A stretch of 64,000 nt of DNA. It comes from Cymodocea nodosa. Its lineage: Eukaryota > Streptophyta > Magnoliopsida > Alismatales > Cymodoceaceae. This document shows positions 12,962 through 24,080 of the stretch, in pieces. Position numbers and translations under genes: made by a program. Position 1 is the first letter of the stretch. Each line of letters starts with the position of its first letter. The notes under the pieces are model-generated. The model ran no database searches. It was not told the origin of the DNA and worked only from the letters and a program-made list of their open reading frames with translations. The DNA lies in assembly GCA_036874045.1 (NCBI GenBank), contig CM072336.1, positions 7,964,501 through 8,028,500 of the forward strand, in the 5' to 3' direction.

Positions 12962-13125
12962 TAAAATCATAAAAATTATATTTTATCACCATAAATCATA
13001 ACAATCATATTTTATCATTATCAATCATAAAAATCATATTTTACCATCATAAATCATATTTTATGATAAAAATCATATTTTATCATTATAAATCATAAAC
13101 ATTATTTTATCATCATGAACAAACT
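12962..13125. repeat. AT-rich minisatellite (ATTTTATCA-type units)
   Basis: Units of the kind CATAAATCATATTTTATCA recur about six times with a period near 30-35 bp, directly abutting the upper end of the copia fragment. Confidence 0.7.
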
Positions 13126-13129
13126 TACG

Positions 13130-13840
13130 AAAATACAAATAGAAAAGTTGAAAGAATAATTACGTCTTGTTTAACTCAACAAAAGAAGAAAGAAATAACT
13201 AAAAACATGTGGAACCAAGTGATGTTATCAATGTAAGAAGAACATAATGTATGATATATTATCATAAAGATGTAAATATTATTAATTTATGAATTTTTTC
13301 ATAAACTTGCAAAAAATATAAATATTTTTATTTCATTCAATTTATATTCTATAAGTTTATGTTACTTTCTTGATTATGCATAAACATATGTTAATTTTTA
13401 TTACTTTATGTAGCTTTTCTTTTTATTATTTTAGGTATATAGAGGCTGTCACTATAGGTTGAATAAATTTTTAAAAAAATATTGATCCACAATAGTTAAT
13501 ATTGAATGCATAAATTTGTATTAAATATTAACAAATATTGAAAGTAACGATAATGAAATTAACATTTATGATTTTAAAAATGTCATAATAGATTTTCTAA
13601 ATATTATAAAAAGGTTTGATACATCCAAATGTATTAGCATCCATACAATACAAAATATTTTTAAATTTTTCTACACCAATACCACTTAAACACTCATTTT
13701 GAGCCCCTTTAATTTTAATCTTTTGTAATATGTACCTACAATTAGTTGAGGATTAAAGAAACATAAAACTAAATTATGAATAATATATATGATGCAAGAA
13801 AAGAATACAAATATAAATAAATAACTTAAATACTTATGAA
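13130..13840. other. AT-rich intergenic DNA
   Basis: Nothing is recognised. It may be the downstream non-coding part of the CACTA remnant that follows. Confidence 0.5.
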
Positions 13841-13841
13841 A

Positions 13842-15575
13842 TTACAATGCCAAACAACTTTATTTCTGATTGCATCACTAATTTGTTTAACTTGCCCATA
13901 TGGTAAGAATAATCTTGCATTTCTTTCTGAACTAATACTTATAATAACTTCAAACCATCCACAACCTAAAGGACATCCTCAAATTTTTTTTATTAAGATC
14001 TTCACTTATTAGAAATCCTTTGGTAACTTTTTTTTCTCCATTTGTAATTTTACAAGGATGACATTGAATCTATGATATCAAATAGTCCAATAAATATTAT
14101 TGACGTGAGCATTAAAGAAAATAGAGGTCATGACTTATTAAGTACATACATACCTCTTCTCTACATTGTTATATTGGTAGTAGGGTAATAATATTATCAA
14201 AATTTTGAGACCCCTACAATTCATGACTAATTATTGTAAGAAGAATACATATATATTTGTAAACATAAGTGCCACATAGTTGTAACATAATATTTATATA
14301 TTTCTTATGTTCTTGTATTATTGGTGATGGTGTACTAACAAGTTAGTTTGGTAAAGTAAAAGTAGGGCCCTACAAAAGAAATAAAAGTCACAAGAATCAT
14401 AAATTTTTTTTAAAAGAATATTGACTAGCTTGAGTGACAGTAAACATAAAAAATGAATTATTACTTGTGAAGGTACATGACTTGCTTAAGAAGAGAAATA
14501 TTATGGGTTAGACTTCGAACATTATCAATTTGCTAAAAATTTTCGATATTGAATATATATAAGTTTGTATGTGAAAATATATGCTCCAATAATTAATAAA
14601 ATAAATTACAATAACTTTTCACTTACTTATTGTAGGAGTTGTTTCATTTCCTTTATTTAATCTTCTAGTTTATACATGTGTTCTTCTACACTTTGTAAAT
14701 AAGATTGTTCATAGTTTAAAGAATGCAATCTTCTTTATTGTAGTCTCAAAACATTTATAGGCGTAAGACCCAAGCCTAAACATTATACTCGACCATGAGA
14801 ATCTCTTTCAAGTACTTGTCCTATTACGTCCTTCCTTTTGAGATATATGATTTTCTTCACTCTCCTCTTGACTTAATTTTTGTCCTATATAAAAGTACGA
14901 CATAATGTGATAAGAAATTATTGTATTGAAATATTATACAATTAAAAAACAATTGTATCACCATCAATTTAGATTGTAAATCAACTATACTCCTATCTTT
15001 TTGACTTCTACTAATAATTTACAAATTACTTATACATATTAGTAGACAAATGGAAAATCATTTCTCAATACAAAGAGTAACAGATCAAATATTCCATTAC
15101 CCCACTAACTCAAACATTTTATATGAAGTAAATAAACTAGGGATGGTAGTCTCGTAAACTTTTCACAACTAGGATATAATTCTTGATTGACATCATTTAA
15201 GCTATTATAAAATGACTTAATATAGTCGTACTCAAAGTTAAGACTTCCTTCCTTTCCTTTAAATTCTTCAAACATATCAAACACAGGCAATTCAAACAGG
15301 TTATCATATTCATTACTTCTATGATTATCACTGTCACCATTATGAATGTCTGCGATGTCAAAGCTGAGATATTTTTACATGATCTGCCTAAATTGTATAA
15401 TTTGAAAGAATGTCTTTCCAAAGTAAGTGTTTTCTACGCTACTTTAATATTTTGTTAAAGTGAATTATAGTATTTGCAACATGGTTACTTTATCCTTCCA
15501 TCAACAATATCATGCATCCTAGCAAGCTCAATGAACTCTTTTACTCCTCCAGTGTATTCTAGAGTATGTCTATAT
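13842..15575 (-). mobile_element. CACTA (En/Spm) DNA transposon remnant with two transposase-gene pieces
   Basis: On the minus strand, 15,575-15,490 reads YRHTLEYTGGVKEFIELARM in one frame, like the transposase-associated N-terminal domain of TNPD-type proteins. The open frame 15,290-15,105 contains DVNQELYPSCEKFTRLPSLV followed by YLLHIKCL, matching the block of CACTA transposases with canonical form roughly QELYPGC..F..LSF...LLHLK. Lower down, 14,870-14,780 contains LERDSHGRV and GLGLTPINV. 14,720-14,640 encodes a coiled-coil-like SVEEHMYKLED. 13,935-13,845 reads ARLFLPYGQVKQISDAIRN. These resemble the second, plant Transposase_24-type protein of such elements. The frames are interrupted many times, and no CACTA termini are assigned. 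Confidence 0.6.
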
Positions 15576-15579
15576 AATT

Positions 15580-16285
15580 AAAAACAAACACAAAACAGAT
15601 AAACTCTTAATTTAGTTTAATTGTATCACAAAGCACATATCAAAATTCTTTAACACCTTGGCATTTGAACCTAAGCTAAAGTTGATGAAACAAATTTAGA
15701 TACAAAATTAAGTTGATGAATTTTATTTAAATCAAAACGCAAAAGTGTTCACGTTTTTCCCTTGTAATCACTTTTTGAGTATTTTTATTTTAAAACTTAA
15801 ATATAATTACTTAATCTATTGCATAATCTAAATTTCAACCTAACGTAAGTTATGTTTGTGTATTTTTAATTTAAATATTAATTATTGAAATTTAACAAAA
15901 AGGCAACGAATTTTAATAGTTTAGATCAATGGTCAATTTCTATTTAGTTTAAGATTTTACCATTTATTTATAGCCATTTAATAATATACATATATAGTTA
16001 TTTATTTATAGCCATTTAAGTTTTGTAATTATAAACTTCAGGCTTTAATTATAAAAAAAGGTTCGTGGGGATATCCTCAATTGATTAAACGTGGGTTTAA
16101 ATGATAAAATTGATTATTCATATAATCTTGTAATTAGTTTACATTTGATTACTGAACATTTGAATTTGGTTACGTAATAAGTCGATTATATTACGTTCAA
16201 CCAAATGCAAGTGTTAGTGGCCTTCGGAAAGGGTATCTTGGAAATTTCACCAAAAATCCAGTAGAGGAATAGATAATTTGATAAC
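15580..16285. other. AT-rich intergenic DNA
   Basis: No coding signal. TTATTTATAGCCATTTA occurs twice near 15,960-16,020 as a short direct repeat. Confidence 0.6.
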
Positions 16286-16289
16286 TACA

Positions 16290-17580
16290 AGGTCGATCCT
16301 GATATTTTCCTACCGTGAAGTGATAAAAGCCCTTGCTTCGCATCGATCCGACTCTCAACCCTTGCGTTGCCGCCGCCGTCGTGTAACATCCCATCCACAG
16401 GAAAGACGGTGCCTTTGGGGTGTACATGATTCAAGCGAATGCATGCCATGCCAGTTTCACCTTGATTAGTTTCAACTGAAGGCAACCGAAGGATCATCGA
16501 CGTTGAATCCCTCCTCCACAATTGCCTTCCTCCTCCTCCTCGTCCTCCAGCGTCGAAGCCCTCGACCGTCGACGCTCTTTGATTGTCCCAAACGAAAGCC
16601 TCGCGTCGACGCTTTGCCAACATTGTCCCCGCCGAAACCCTTCTTCCGTCGACACTGCCCTTCAGGTGAGCTCTCCCCAATGCTTTCGTTGGGTTTCCTC
16701 GCCGGTTTTCGTTGGGTTCTTGATTTAGGGTGAAATAAATCCAAAAATCAAAGATTAACTGAAACAGTAATTTTCCCTGTCCTCCTGCTACAATTAACTT
16801 TAAAAATCTTCGTAATAAATGATATTTCGAAAATGTGTACTTTATTATCTATGTTCAATTCTCTTTTTAAGTATTTTGACTCTCAGTTAATATTTACACT
16901 TGCATTAATTCACTCTATCTTTACAATATATATAGACTACATATAGAAAGTTAGTTTATGCTTTGTTTTATAAATATCTGAATATCATTTTAAAATCTAA
17001 TTTGGTAATATTGATGAAGTAATAAAACTCGTCTAGATTGCTTACTTAAAGACTACAGTTTCTTGGGGATCCTACACAATTGTGTCTTAGCTTCGGACAG
17101 AAACTAACAAAATAGAGGAAAATAGGCTAGAAAGAGAAGAAACAACGAAAAGGAAGAATAGAATGGTATGCAGCAAAATTGAAGAGCATGATCATGTGGC
17201 ATTATATCTACATCAGTACTGGTTCAATGCCATCTATGTAATTGTTATGGGTTATATTTTCCGAAAAATTGTGGTAAAGTAGATCCCAGGCCGCAACATT
17301 CACACATATCTTAGAGTTGTGCATTGGTAGAAACCAAATCGTCAAACAATATAATTAGGTGCACATAACCACAGTCTTTTTATATGTTTCCTTCTCTGTT
17401 CATTTTTAATCTGAGTGTTTTGTGCTCTGAATGTTCATTTTGTTTTTCGGCCCCTCTTCTCGTTGAAAGCCCGGATAGCTCCCGAGCTTCTTCGTCAGAA
17501 TCCGCCACCTCCAAACCCGCCCGCAGACTTCTCTCTTCCTCTTGTTCTCCCCATCGCAATTGGAACCGTTGCTTTGACAG
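16290..17580 (+). promoter_or_regulatory. Probable promoter/5' UTR exon and 5' UTR intron of the L7-like gene
   Basis: A GC-rich island at 16,290-16,665 with CTCCTC pyrimidine runs ends in CCCTTCAG|GTGAGC, a good splice donor (intron from 16,666). The best acceptor is TTGCTTTGACAG at 17,580, preceded by the pyrimidine-rich CTTCTCTCTTCCTCTTG, and it lies 8 bp before the chosen ATG. This gives a 5' UTR intron of about 915 bp, a layout common in plant ribosomal protein genes. An alternative acceptor lies at 17,469. The transcription start is not determined. Confidence 0.45.
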
Positions 17581-17588
17581 GCCTCACC

Positions 17589-18335
17589 ATGGAAGAGGGC
17601 ATGGGGATTAATTCTCTTCCGCACGTTAAGGAAACTGTGCTGAAGAAGAGGAAGAACAACGAGGAGTGGGCCATCAAGCGAAGGTCTCAGACAGAGTCCC
17701 GAAGGCAGAAGCGCAAAGATGATGCCAAGGGTCGGATAAAGACTCCCGAGGAGTTCATCAAGAAGTACCGTGACAGGGAGCTGGATTTGATCCAAATGAA
17801 GACGAGATTGAAGGTGCGGAGAACACACGCTGTGATTCCTGAATCACAACTGTTGTTTGCCGTTCGTCTTCATAATCCAAGTTGTATGCATTCAATTACC
17901 AAGAAGCTTCTTACGCACTTAAGACTGAATCGCGTATTCAGTGGAGTCTTTTTGAAGGCAAATGGTACAACGATGAACATGCTACTTAGGGTGGAACCCT
18001 ATGTAACATATGGATATCCTAGTTTGAAAAGTGTAAGAGAACTTATCTTCAAGAAGGGATGTGGAAGAATCAAGAAGGATGAGACCCCTCTTACAGATAA
18101 CCTTGTTGTTGAAAGGGCGCTTGGCAAGTATGGAGTAATTTGTATCGAGGATGTTGTACATGAGATTGCAATGGTTGGTCCGCATTTTAAGGAAGTCTCA
18201 AACTTCTTGATGCCATTCAAACTCAAGAGGCCAGCCGGGAGATTCTTGCAGAATACCAGACTTAATTTCAAGGACGGAGGAGACGTTGGTAACCGGGAAG
18301 ATCACATCAATGAATTAATTAGCAAGATGAACTAA
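17589..18335 (+). CDS. 60S ribosomal protein L7-like protein (uL30 family, L7-1 type)
   Basis: The 248-residue product belongs to the eukaryotic L7/uL30 family, which sits in the large ribosomal subunit; L7-1-type paralogues may act in ribosome assembly. The N-terminal L30_N segment shows HVKETVLKKRKNNEEWAIKR (residues 12-31). A basic helix follows (KTPEEFIKKYRDRELDLIQM), then the L30 fold with LLFAVRLHNPSCMHSITKK, LRLNRVFSGVFLKANG, RVEPYVTYGYPSLKSVREL and LTDNLVVERALGKYGVICIE. The C-terminus GGDVGNREDHINELISKMN is strongly diagnostic. The frame is open upstream to 17,415, but the ATG at 17,589 was chosen because it gives the family's normal N-terminus and follows a splice acceptor. The coding region has no introns. 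That is unusual to my knowledge, but no poly(A) tract or target duplication marks it as a retrocopy. The ORF looks intact and expressed-like. Confidence 0.88.
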   Translation: MEEGMGINSLPHVKETVLKKRKNNEEWAIKRRSQTESRRQKRKDDAKGRIKTPEEFIKKYRDRELDLIQMKTRLKVRRTHAVIPESQLLFAVRLHNPSCMHSITKKLLTHLRLNRVFSGVFLKANGTTMNMLLRVEPYVTYGYPSLKSVRELIFKKGCGRIKKDETPLTDNLVVERALGKYGVICIEDVVHEIAMVGPHFKEVSNFLMPFKLKRPAGRFLQNTRLNFKDGGDVGNREDHINELISKMN

Positions 18336-18634
18336 TCGACAAGTGCCATTCTCTTTGGATTTGTCGGTAATCAGTATCTTATGTTATGCTAGAGTCGTGA
18401 ATCGTTTGGAAGCTGCAATCATTTCTTTGTGGATCTGCTGCTTTGCAAGAGTCTTGGTTTCACTGTATAATTGGTTTTACCAAGTGATTTCAATCAATGC
18501 CCATATTTCCCTTTTTGCAGACTTTGAATCTGGTATTACGTTGAGTTGCTATTTTGTGATTCTTAAAAGGTACCATTTGAAAGTGGAGCATCCTTTTAGG
18601 GTTATTGTCCTCGTAGATTCTGGTCGATGATCTA

Positions 18635-18640
18635 AATAAA
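18635..18640 (+). terminator. Probable polyadenylation signal of the L7-like gene
   Basis: AATAAA lies about 300 bp after the stop codon in a T-rich 3' flank. No nearer canonical signal is seen. Confidence 0.4.
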
Positions 18641-18644
18641 AATG

Positions 18645-20950
18645 TTGTCAAAATTGGGTTCAATATGTTGTGACCTTGCAAAGAGACCTCGACATCACCG
18701 AAAATGTTGGTCAGAGTGGGTAATTAGTTGTCGTCGAATCTTAGGCGTGCGGTTCTTTTTACTATGTTAGATCGTTTTAGCGGTCTAGTTGGTTTAGGAG
18801 GGTAATCAGGCCCTTCTTGTTTGTACCAAGTTTAAACATTATTAGTTTGGTTTGATTAATACTAGTTTAAAATTTTTACTGTTATTATTAATTTTATAAT
18901 ACATGTTAATTTGTATGGTGTTATGAAACATATGACTTACGTGATATTTCTTGATAAATTATTTATCAAATTCATTATTATTTAAAAGATATGTATATAT
19001 GTAATTATTATTTATAGAGGAATAGCTGGACATCTTTTGCAAATCCTATTTATGGTATGTATCTTGCATTATGTACCTCTTGTATTAGCATACTACCTAT
19101 CATTATATATGTATATGTATATATGATAAAATGCAGGGATGTCTATAAAAATGTTTGTTAAAAACATCTTTGGATATTGATAATGGACACCACAATTGAC
19201 TTTAAAATTAGGTTGAAATTCGTATTTTATAACATTATCATTATTATTTTTATATTTATGAAAGTTTAAATCCAATCAAGTAAGGATGCTGCAGCTGGTG
19301 TTGGAAACTTTGTACCATTGTCGGAAAAAATAATTCATCCGTTATGGAATAACAACCATAAACCTTTCGAAACCAAAACCCGACATTCCAAGTCAATGAC
19401 CGGTGATTTCTCCGCGATCTCTCCATCTCATCCTCCACTTGTCTGCTTGCTTTGCACCGCTCGGGCCCATTCCTCACTTGTTGATCTATTGTGCTTCGAT
19501 CTTGGTCATAATGTTTTGATATTCGTGTTCAGATATATAAGGATTTTTTGTCTGAGATGGTATTTTCCTATCGGTGTATTCACCTTTCTCTTTGGTCCAC
19601 AAGTAAACATTTTGGTTTTTGCTTATTATGAGTTAAGGTATGCGTTTGTTTTTTTCACATGTAGTTAACATATTTATCAACGAGCACATCATGAAAATAA
19701 GATTTGAGAAATTTTCACTTGCAAACGAAAATATGATCGGGGTTTGAGGATTTGAGATGCCCTGAAATTAATGTGAATTTTAAGGAAGTCTCATCATGTG
19801 AATTTTATAATTAATGTGAACTTTCTCATCATGTGACGTCTAATCATGCGACCTTCCATCAAAGTTTGGTTTCATTTTTTTTTCAATAAGGTGACGTTCC
19901 TTATTTCATGTGGTTTGATTATTAATTTTGCGTGCAATTAATTAATTCTCTGTTATATATATATATATGCACATGCTTAGATGTCACAATCGGGAGTGGA
20001 CATGATGGACTTCAATCTTTGGACACGCGCTGCGGTGGTAGGTATGGGAGACAGTCAGTTTATTAAATTTTCAAAAAATTTTAAAATAAATGTTTAGATC
20101 ACTTGTTTAGAATCTATCGAAGAAAACTCTCCTTTTTCTAGACGATGGACGTTGACGAACGCGCATCGATCGATCAGAGGACGACGACGAAGCTCTACGT
20201 ACGTCATGGTGCTAATTTGAGAGTGGTGTAGGGCTGACGCCAACAGACATACGTCTGCCTATGTGGATCCTTGCCCTATCTATGTATATAGCGTCGCCCA
20301 GGATGGTCATGATATCTCTCTGTATCTAACGCGCTGGGGCATAACATTTTGATTAATTCGTCGTATTGATCAAGGAGGAGGAGGTCCAGGAGGAGGAGGA
20401 GGAGAAGGTGGAGGTGGCGGTGGAATCAGTGGAGAAGGTTCATCGCCCTTCGTCAGCAGACGACAAAGGTGGTCGCGACGCCACCCTTCAGCCTCGGCTA
20501 CTCCCCCTCCCTTTCCATTGCCCGCACCACTCCTTACCTCTTCATAGTGTATAAATCTCTATTGAGTTGATATATGTATGAGATTGAATTACTTTTCAAG
20601 ATTGAATTTTTATAGAAAAATGCAGATTTTAAAACAGAAATAATATAGTCCTAACACTTTATCTAAAAAAATATATTCTTTTAGTAAAATTATAATAGAT
20701 TTGCTAAGCAACTAACAAAATTTAAATATAAGAGAAGTATTTAGAATGAAATTATGTATAATATTAGTTGTTAATGAATGATTAATTACATAGTATTTAG
20801 TTTATCACATGAGAATTAAGTTATTATGTTATAATTATATAATTATAAGTTTTAATTAAAAAATGTACATAATTTAAAGGAATTAGTAGTTAATTAAGTA
20901 TCATTCGTAAATGAATTAGAAATTACATCTTTTACATATTAAGTATTAAA
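18645..20950. other. Intergenic DNA, no gene recognised
   Basis: Mostly AT-rich. 19,318-19,668 has a 116-codon open frame without recognisable similarity. 20,372-20,440 is a GGA/GGAGGT purine run that makes a Glu/Val-rich spurious ORF. 20,560-20,950 is A/T only in long parts. Confidence 0.6.
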
Positions 20951-20954
20951 GGTT

Positions 20955-21746
20955 ATATAATTATTTATTTTATTAAACTATAGAATTGAGTGAGTCAATT
21001 GAGTTAAGCTTAACTTAGCAAGGTTGGTCCTTTGAGTTAATAGTTAAGTCAACAGAGTAAGTCCGTTGAGTTACACTAACTCTACAGACTAATTATTTTC
21101 TAATATTTGATTGTGAGCAATTGCAGAAAATCACATTACACGAATCACGTCATGATCTAAATCGTGGAATGAAGAATTAATCACCATCATTGATACAAAT
21201 GAGTAAAATCTAACTAGTAATTTATAAGTATTTATTTTATTAAACTACATAATTGAGTGAGTCAATTGAGTTAAGCTTAACTTAGCAAGGTTGGTCCTTT
21301 GAGTTAATAGTTAAAGTCAACGGAGTAAGTTCGTTGAGTTACACTAACTTCACAGACTAATTATTTTCTAATATTCGATTGTGAGTAGTTGTAGAAAATC
21401 ACATTACACGAATCACGCCATGATCTAAATCATGGAATGAAGAATTAATCACCATCATTGATATAAATGAGGAAAATCTAACTAGTGATTTATAAGTATT
21501 TATTTTATTAAACTACAAAATTGAGTGAGTCAATTGAGTTAAGCTTAACTTAGCAAGGTTAGTACTTTGAGTTAATAGTTAAGTCAACGGAGTAAGTTCG
21601 TTGAGTTACACTAACTCCACAGACCAATTATTTTCTAATATTCGATTGTGAGTAGTTGCAGAAAATCACAATCATTGATACAAATAAGGAAAATCTAACT
21701 AGAGATTTATAAGTATTTATTTTATTAAACTACATAATTGAGTGAG
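20955..21746. repeat. Tandem array of about 267-bp units, left part (array split by the gypsy element)
   Basis: AATTGAGTGAG marks unit starts at 20,984, 21,251, 21,519 and 21,736. Spacings are 267 and 268 bp, and the third unit is about 50 bp shorter. Units share GTTAAGCTTAACTTAGCAAG, TCGTTGAGTTACACTAACT and TCACATTACACGAATCACG. The fourth unit is interrupted after GTGAG at 21,746 and resumes at 37,225 on the far side of the gypsy insertion. Confidence 0.9.
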
Positions 21747-24067
21747 TGTTTACTTCTTCCAACACGACACCAGAAAACTTGATTGAATCTCAAGAAAACT
21801 TGATTGAATCTCTAGCAACGCACTAGAAGAACTTAGATTTGTTAACTTCTGTTTTTACTTAATTAATTTATCTTTATGCCTATATCAGTGAATTCATTTT
21901 TTAGAAGTAAACAAACAACCTTTCACACAAATTAGAAATTAATTCCAATTTGTGTTTTAACTGCAAGTGCACAGTGTCAATTGTATTAGCGTGCAAATAC
22001 AGGTTGAACCCATAAGGAATTGCTTAAGAATTGAGAACTGTTCCGCGTTTAACAATCAAATATATATATTCAATAAGCTCTTCGTTGAATTACAGTTAAC
22101 TCAACAAACTAAGTTCGTTGAGTTATTGCTAACTCAACGGACTAACCTCGTAGACTTAAGTTAACTCCACGAGCCTGATTTTCCAATTTAATACTGCTAT
22201 TCACAAAGGAATTCGGCCAACCATTAGGCGGTTCCACAGATTGTAAATAACATCAATTAAGCTCTTTAATGTTAGTAAACATTAGATTTATCATTAGGTA
22301 ATACTAACATTCAGATAATTCAAATAGTAACCAATAAAATCTTTAAGTCTTTTGAACGAACTAATTTTAGTAAACTGTAAAACTAAAACAAACATAAAAC
22401 AATCACAACACTGACAAATTTAACATTAATCACGATACAACACAAACAATACAACACTCAAATACAAAATACAAACACAAATAAGTTGTTTTTGGTATTT
22501 TTGTTTTAATATGAGCATGGAAATGGGCGAAAGGTGAAATGTAAAGTAATCTCAGTCGATAGTAAATACTTCCGTCACTACATACGACGTGATTACACCA
22601 CTGAAAATTAAACCACCTATAGTTCTGTCTCCTCTCCCTATAGAATCGCGAGTTTAGAATTGCAAAATGATATTCTCTTCAGCATACAGGCATCAACCCG
22701 AAGCCAAGGCTAGAAGCTTTACGATCTCTTGAGATATGAGTCGGTGCTTGGTGAAAATGGCTTCCCTTCCTGCGACGCAATCACTTCTCACAATGGTTGT
22801 TAGGCACTGCATTTGGCTCGGAATCAACCCAACATCAAGAAAGTATCCTCATAGACCTCTGATGGTTGATGATTATGGTAGTTGTGGTGGTGATTTGGTG
22901 TGGTACTTCAGAGAATTACCGACGCTGCTTGCAGAAAGCTTGGTGCTCCTCTGTACACACTGGCCGAACCCATCGGTCACACCCATCATCCACACACACT
23001 TTCTTCTTTTTTCTTCTTTTTCTTTTATATTTCTTCAGTGGTAACTGCTTCTGCTTGAATGATCGGTTGGATTTCTTTCATTCATATCAACGATGATGAT
23101 TTCTTCTCCCTTCGATGAGTGAATTCCTATGTGATACGTGCGATCGTGGTTTTTTTTTCTTCCAATTGTTTATTCCTGCAACCGCTACAGTGACATATTA
23201 GAAAATAAACGGTCCGTGGAGTTACAGATAACTCAATGGACTTGCTTCATTGATTTAACTATAAAACACGTGCATAAATTTAACTAACCAATGCTTAGGT
23301 GCATTTCAGATACTTACAAACTTAACTATCCGATGCCTAGATGCATTTTGGATAGTTACAAACTTAACTATCCAATGCTCAGATGCATTTCGGATAGTTA
23401 CAGATAACTCACCGATATATAACTTAAGTCAATCTTCTAGATCTCGACACGTGTCATTAGTAGTTTTATAATAAAAGAAACATTTCGGAGAGTTACAGGT
23501 ATAACTATCCAATGCTCAGCTGCAATTTCGAATAGTTAGAGATAACTCATCGAAAATTCACTTAAGTCACTTTCCCAGAACATGACACGTGTCCACAACT
23601 ATTTTATAAGTAAAAGGAGATTTCAAAGAGTTACACACATAACTTTCCGATGCCCAGCTGCAATTTCGGATAGTTACAAATAACTCACCGAAAGTTCACT
23701 TAAGTCATGCATTATGGTTTCGACATGTGTTCTTCAGGAAATAATAAAATATTCTTTCAAAACATAACTGTTCGGCAATTTAAACATAACTGACCGGTAC
23801 ATTAAGCATAACTGTTCGGTATGTTAAACATAACTGTTCGAAATAACAGAAATTTCGGATACTTAAGAATTTCATAGCTTGCAATTTACCAACAGTTCAG
23901 AAATGTACTAAATTAACATTAATTCACCGAAATTAAGCAGATTCTTCAATTAAAGCATATAACAGTGCAATTATAACATAATGGCTTAATTCTCTTATGA
24001 TAAGTTAAATATTATGCAATTAACCATCATTTAACCATTAATATTATGCACTTTTTCATTCTAAACA
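21747..24067 (-). repeat. Left LTR (3' LTR) of the gypsy element
   Basis: It starts TGTTTAC and ends GTTTA/TAAACA-type, and aligns with 34,931-37,224 throughout. On the plus strand it contains antisense open frames (for example 22,736-23,044) that recur in every LTR copy and are not credible genes. It carries clusters of the GTTGAGTTA/TAACTCAAC motif. Confidence 0.92.
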
Positions 24068-24080
24068 CTTCCCCCATACC
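24068..24080 (-). other. Polypurine tract of the gypsy element
   Basis: On the minus strand GGTATGGGGGAAG directly precedes the 3' LTR, the expected site for plus-strand priming. A short hairpin-forming pair (TTTGCT...AGCAAA) lies just before it at 24,086-24,105. Confidence 0.75.

Noticed and set aside
17415-17588. Extending the L7-like protein upstream to Met at 17,415
   Set aside because: The extra 58 residues resemble no family N-terminus, and a good splice acceptor lies between them and the ATG at 17,589.
17589-18640. Calling the L7-like gene a processed pseudogene
   Set aside because: The frame is intact, there is no poly(A) tract or target duplication, and a plausible 5' UTR intron is present.
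20955-21746. CRISPR-like array
   Set aside because: The units are 267-bp contiguous tandem repeats without short repeats and unique spacers, in a plant nuclear genome.
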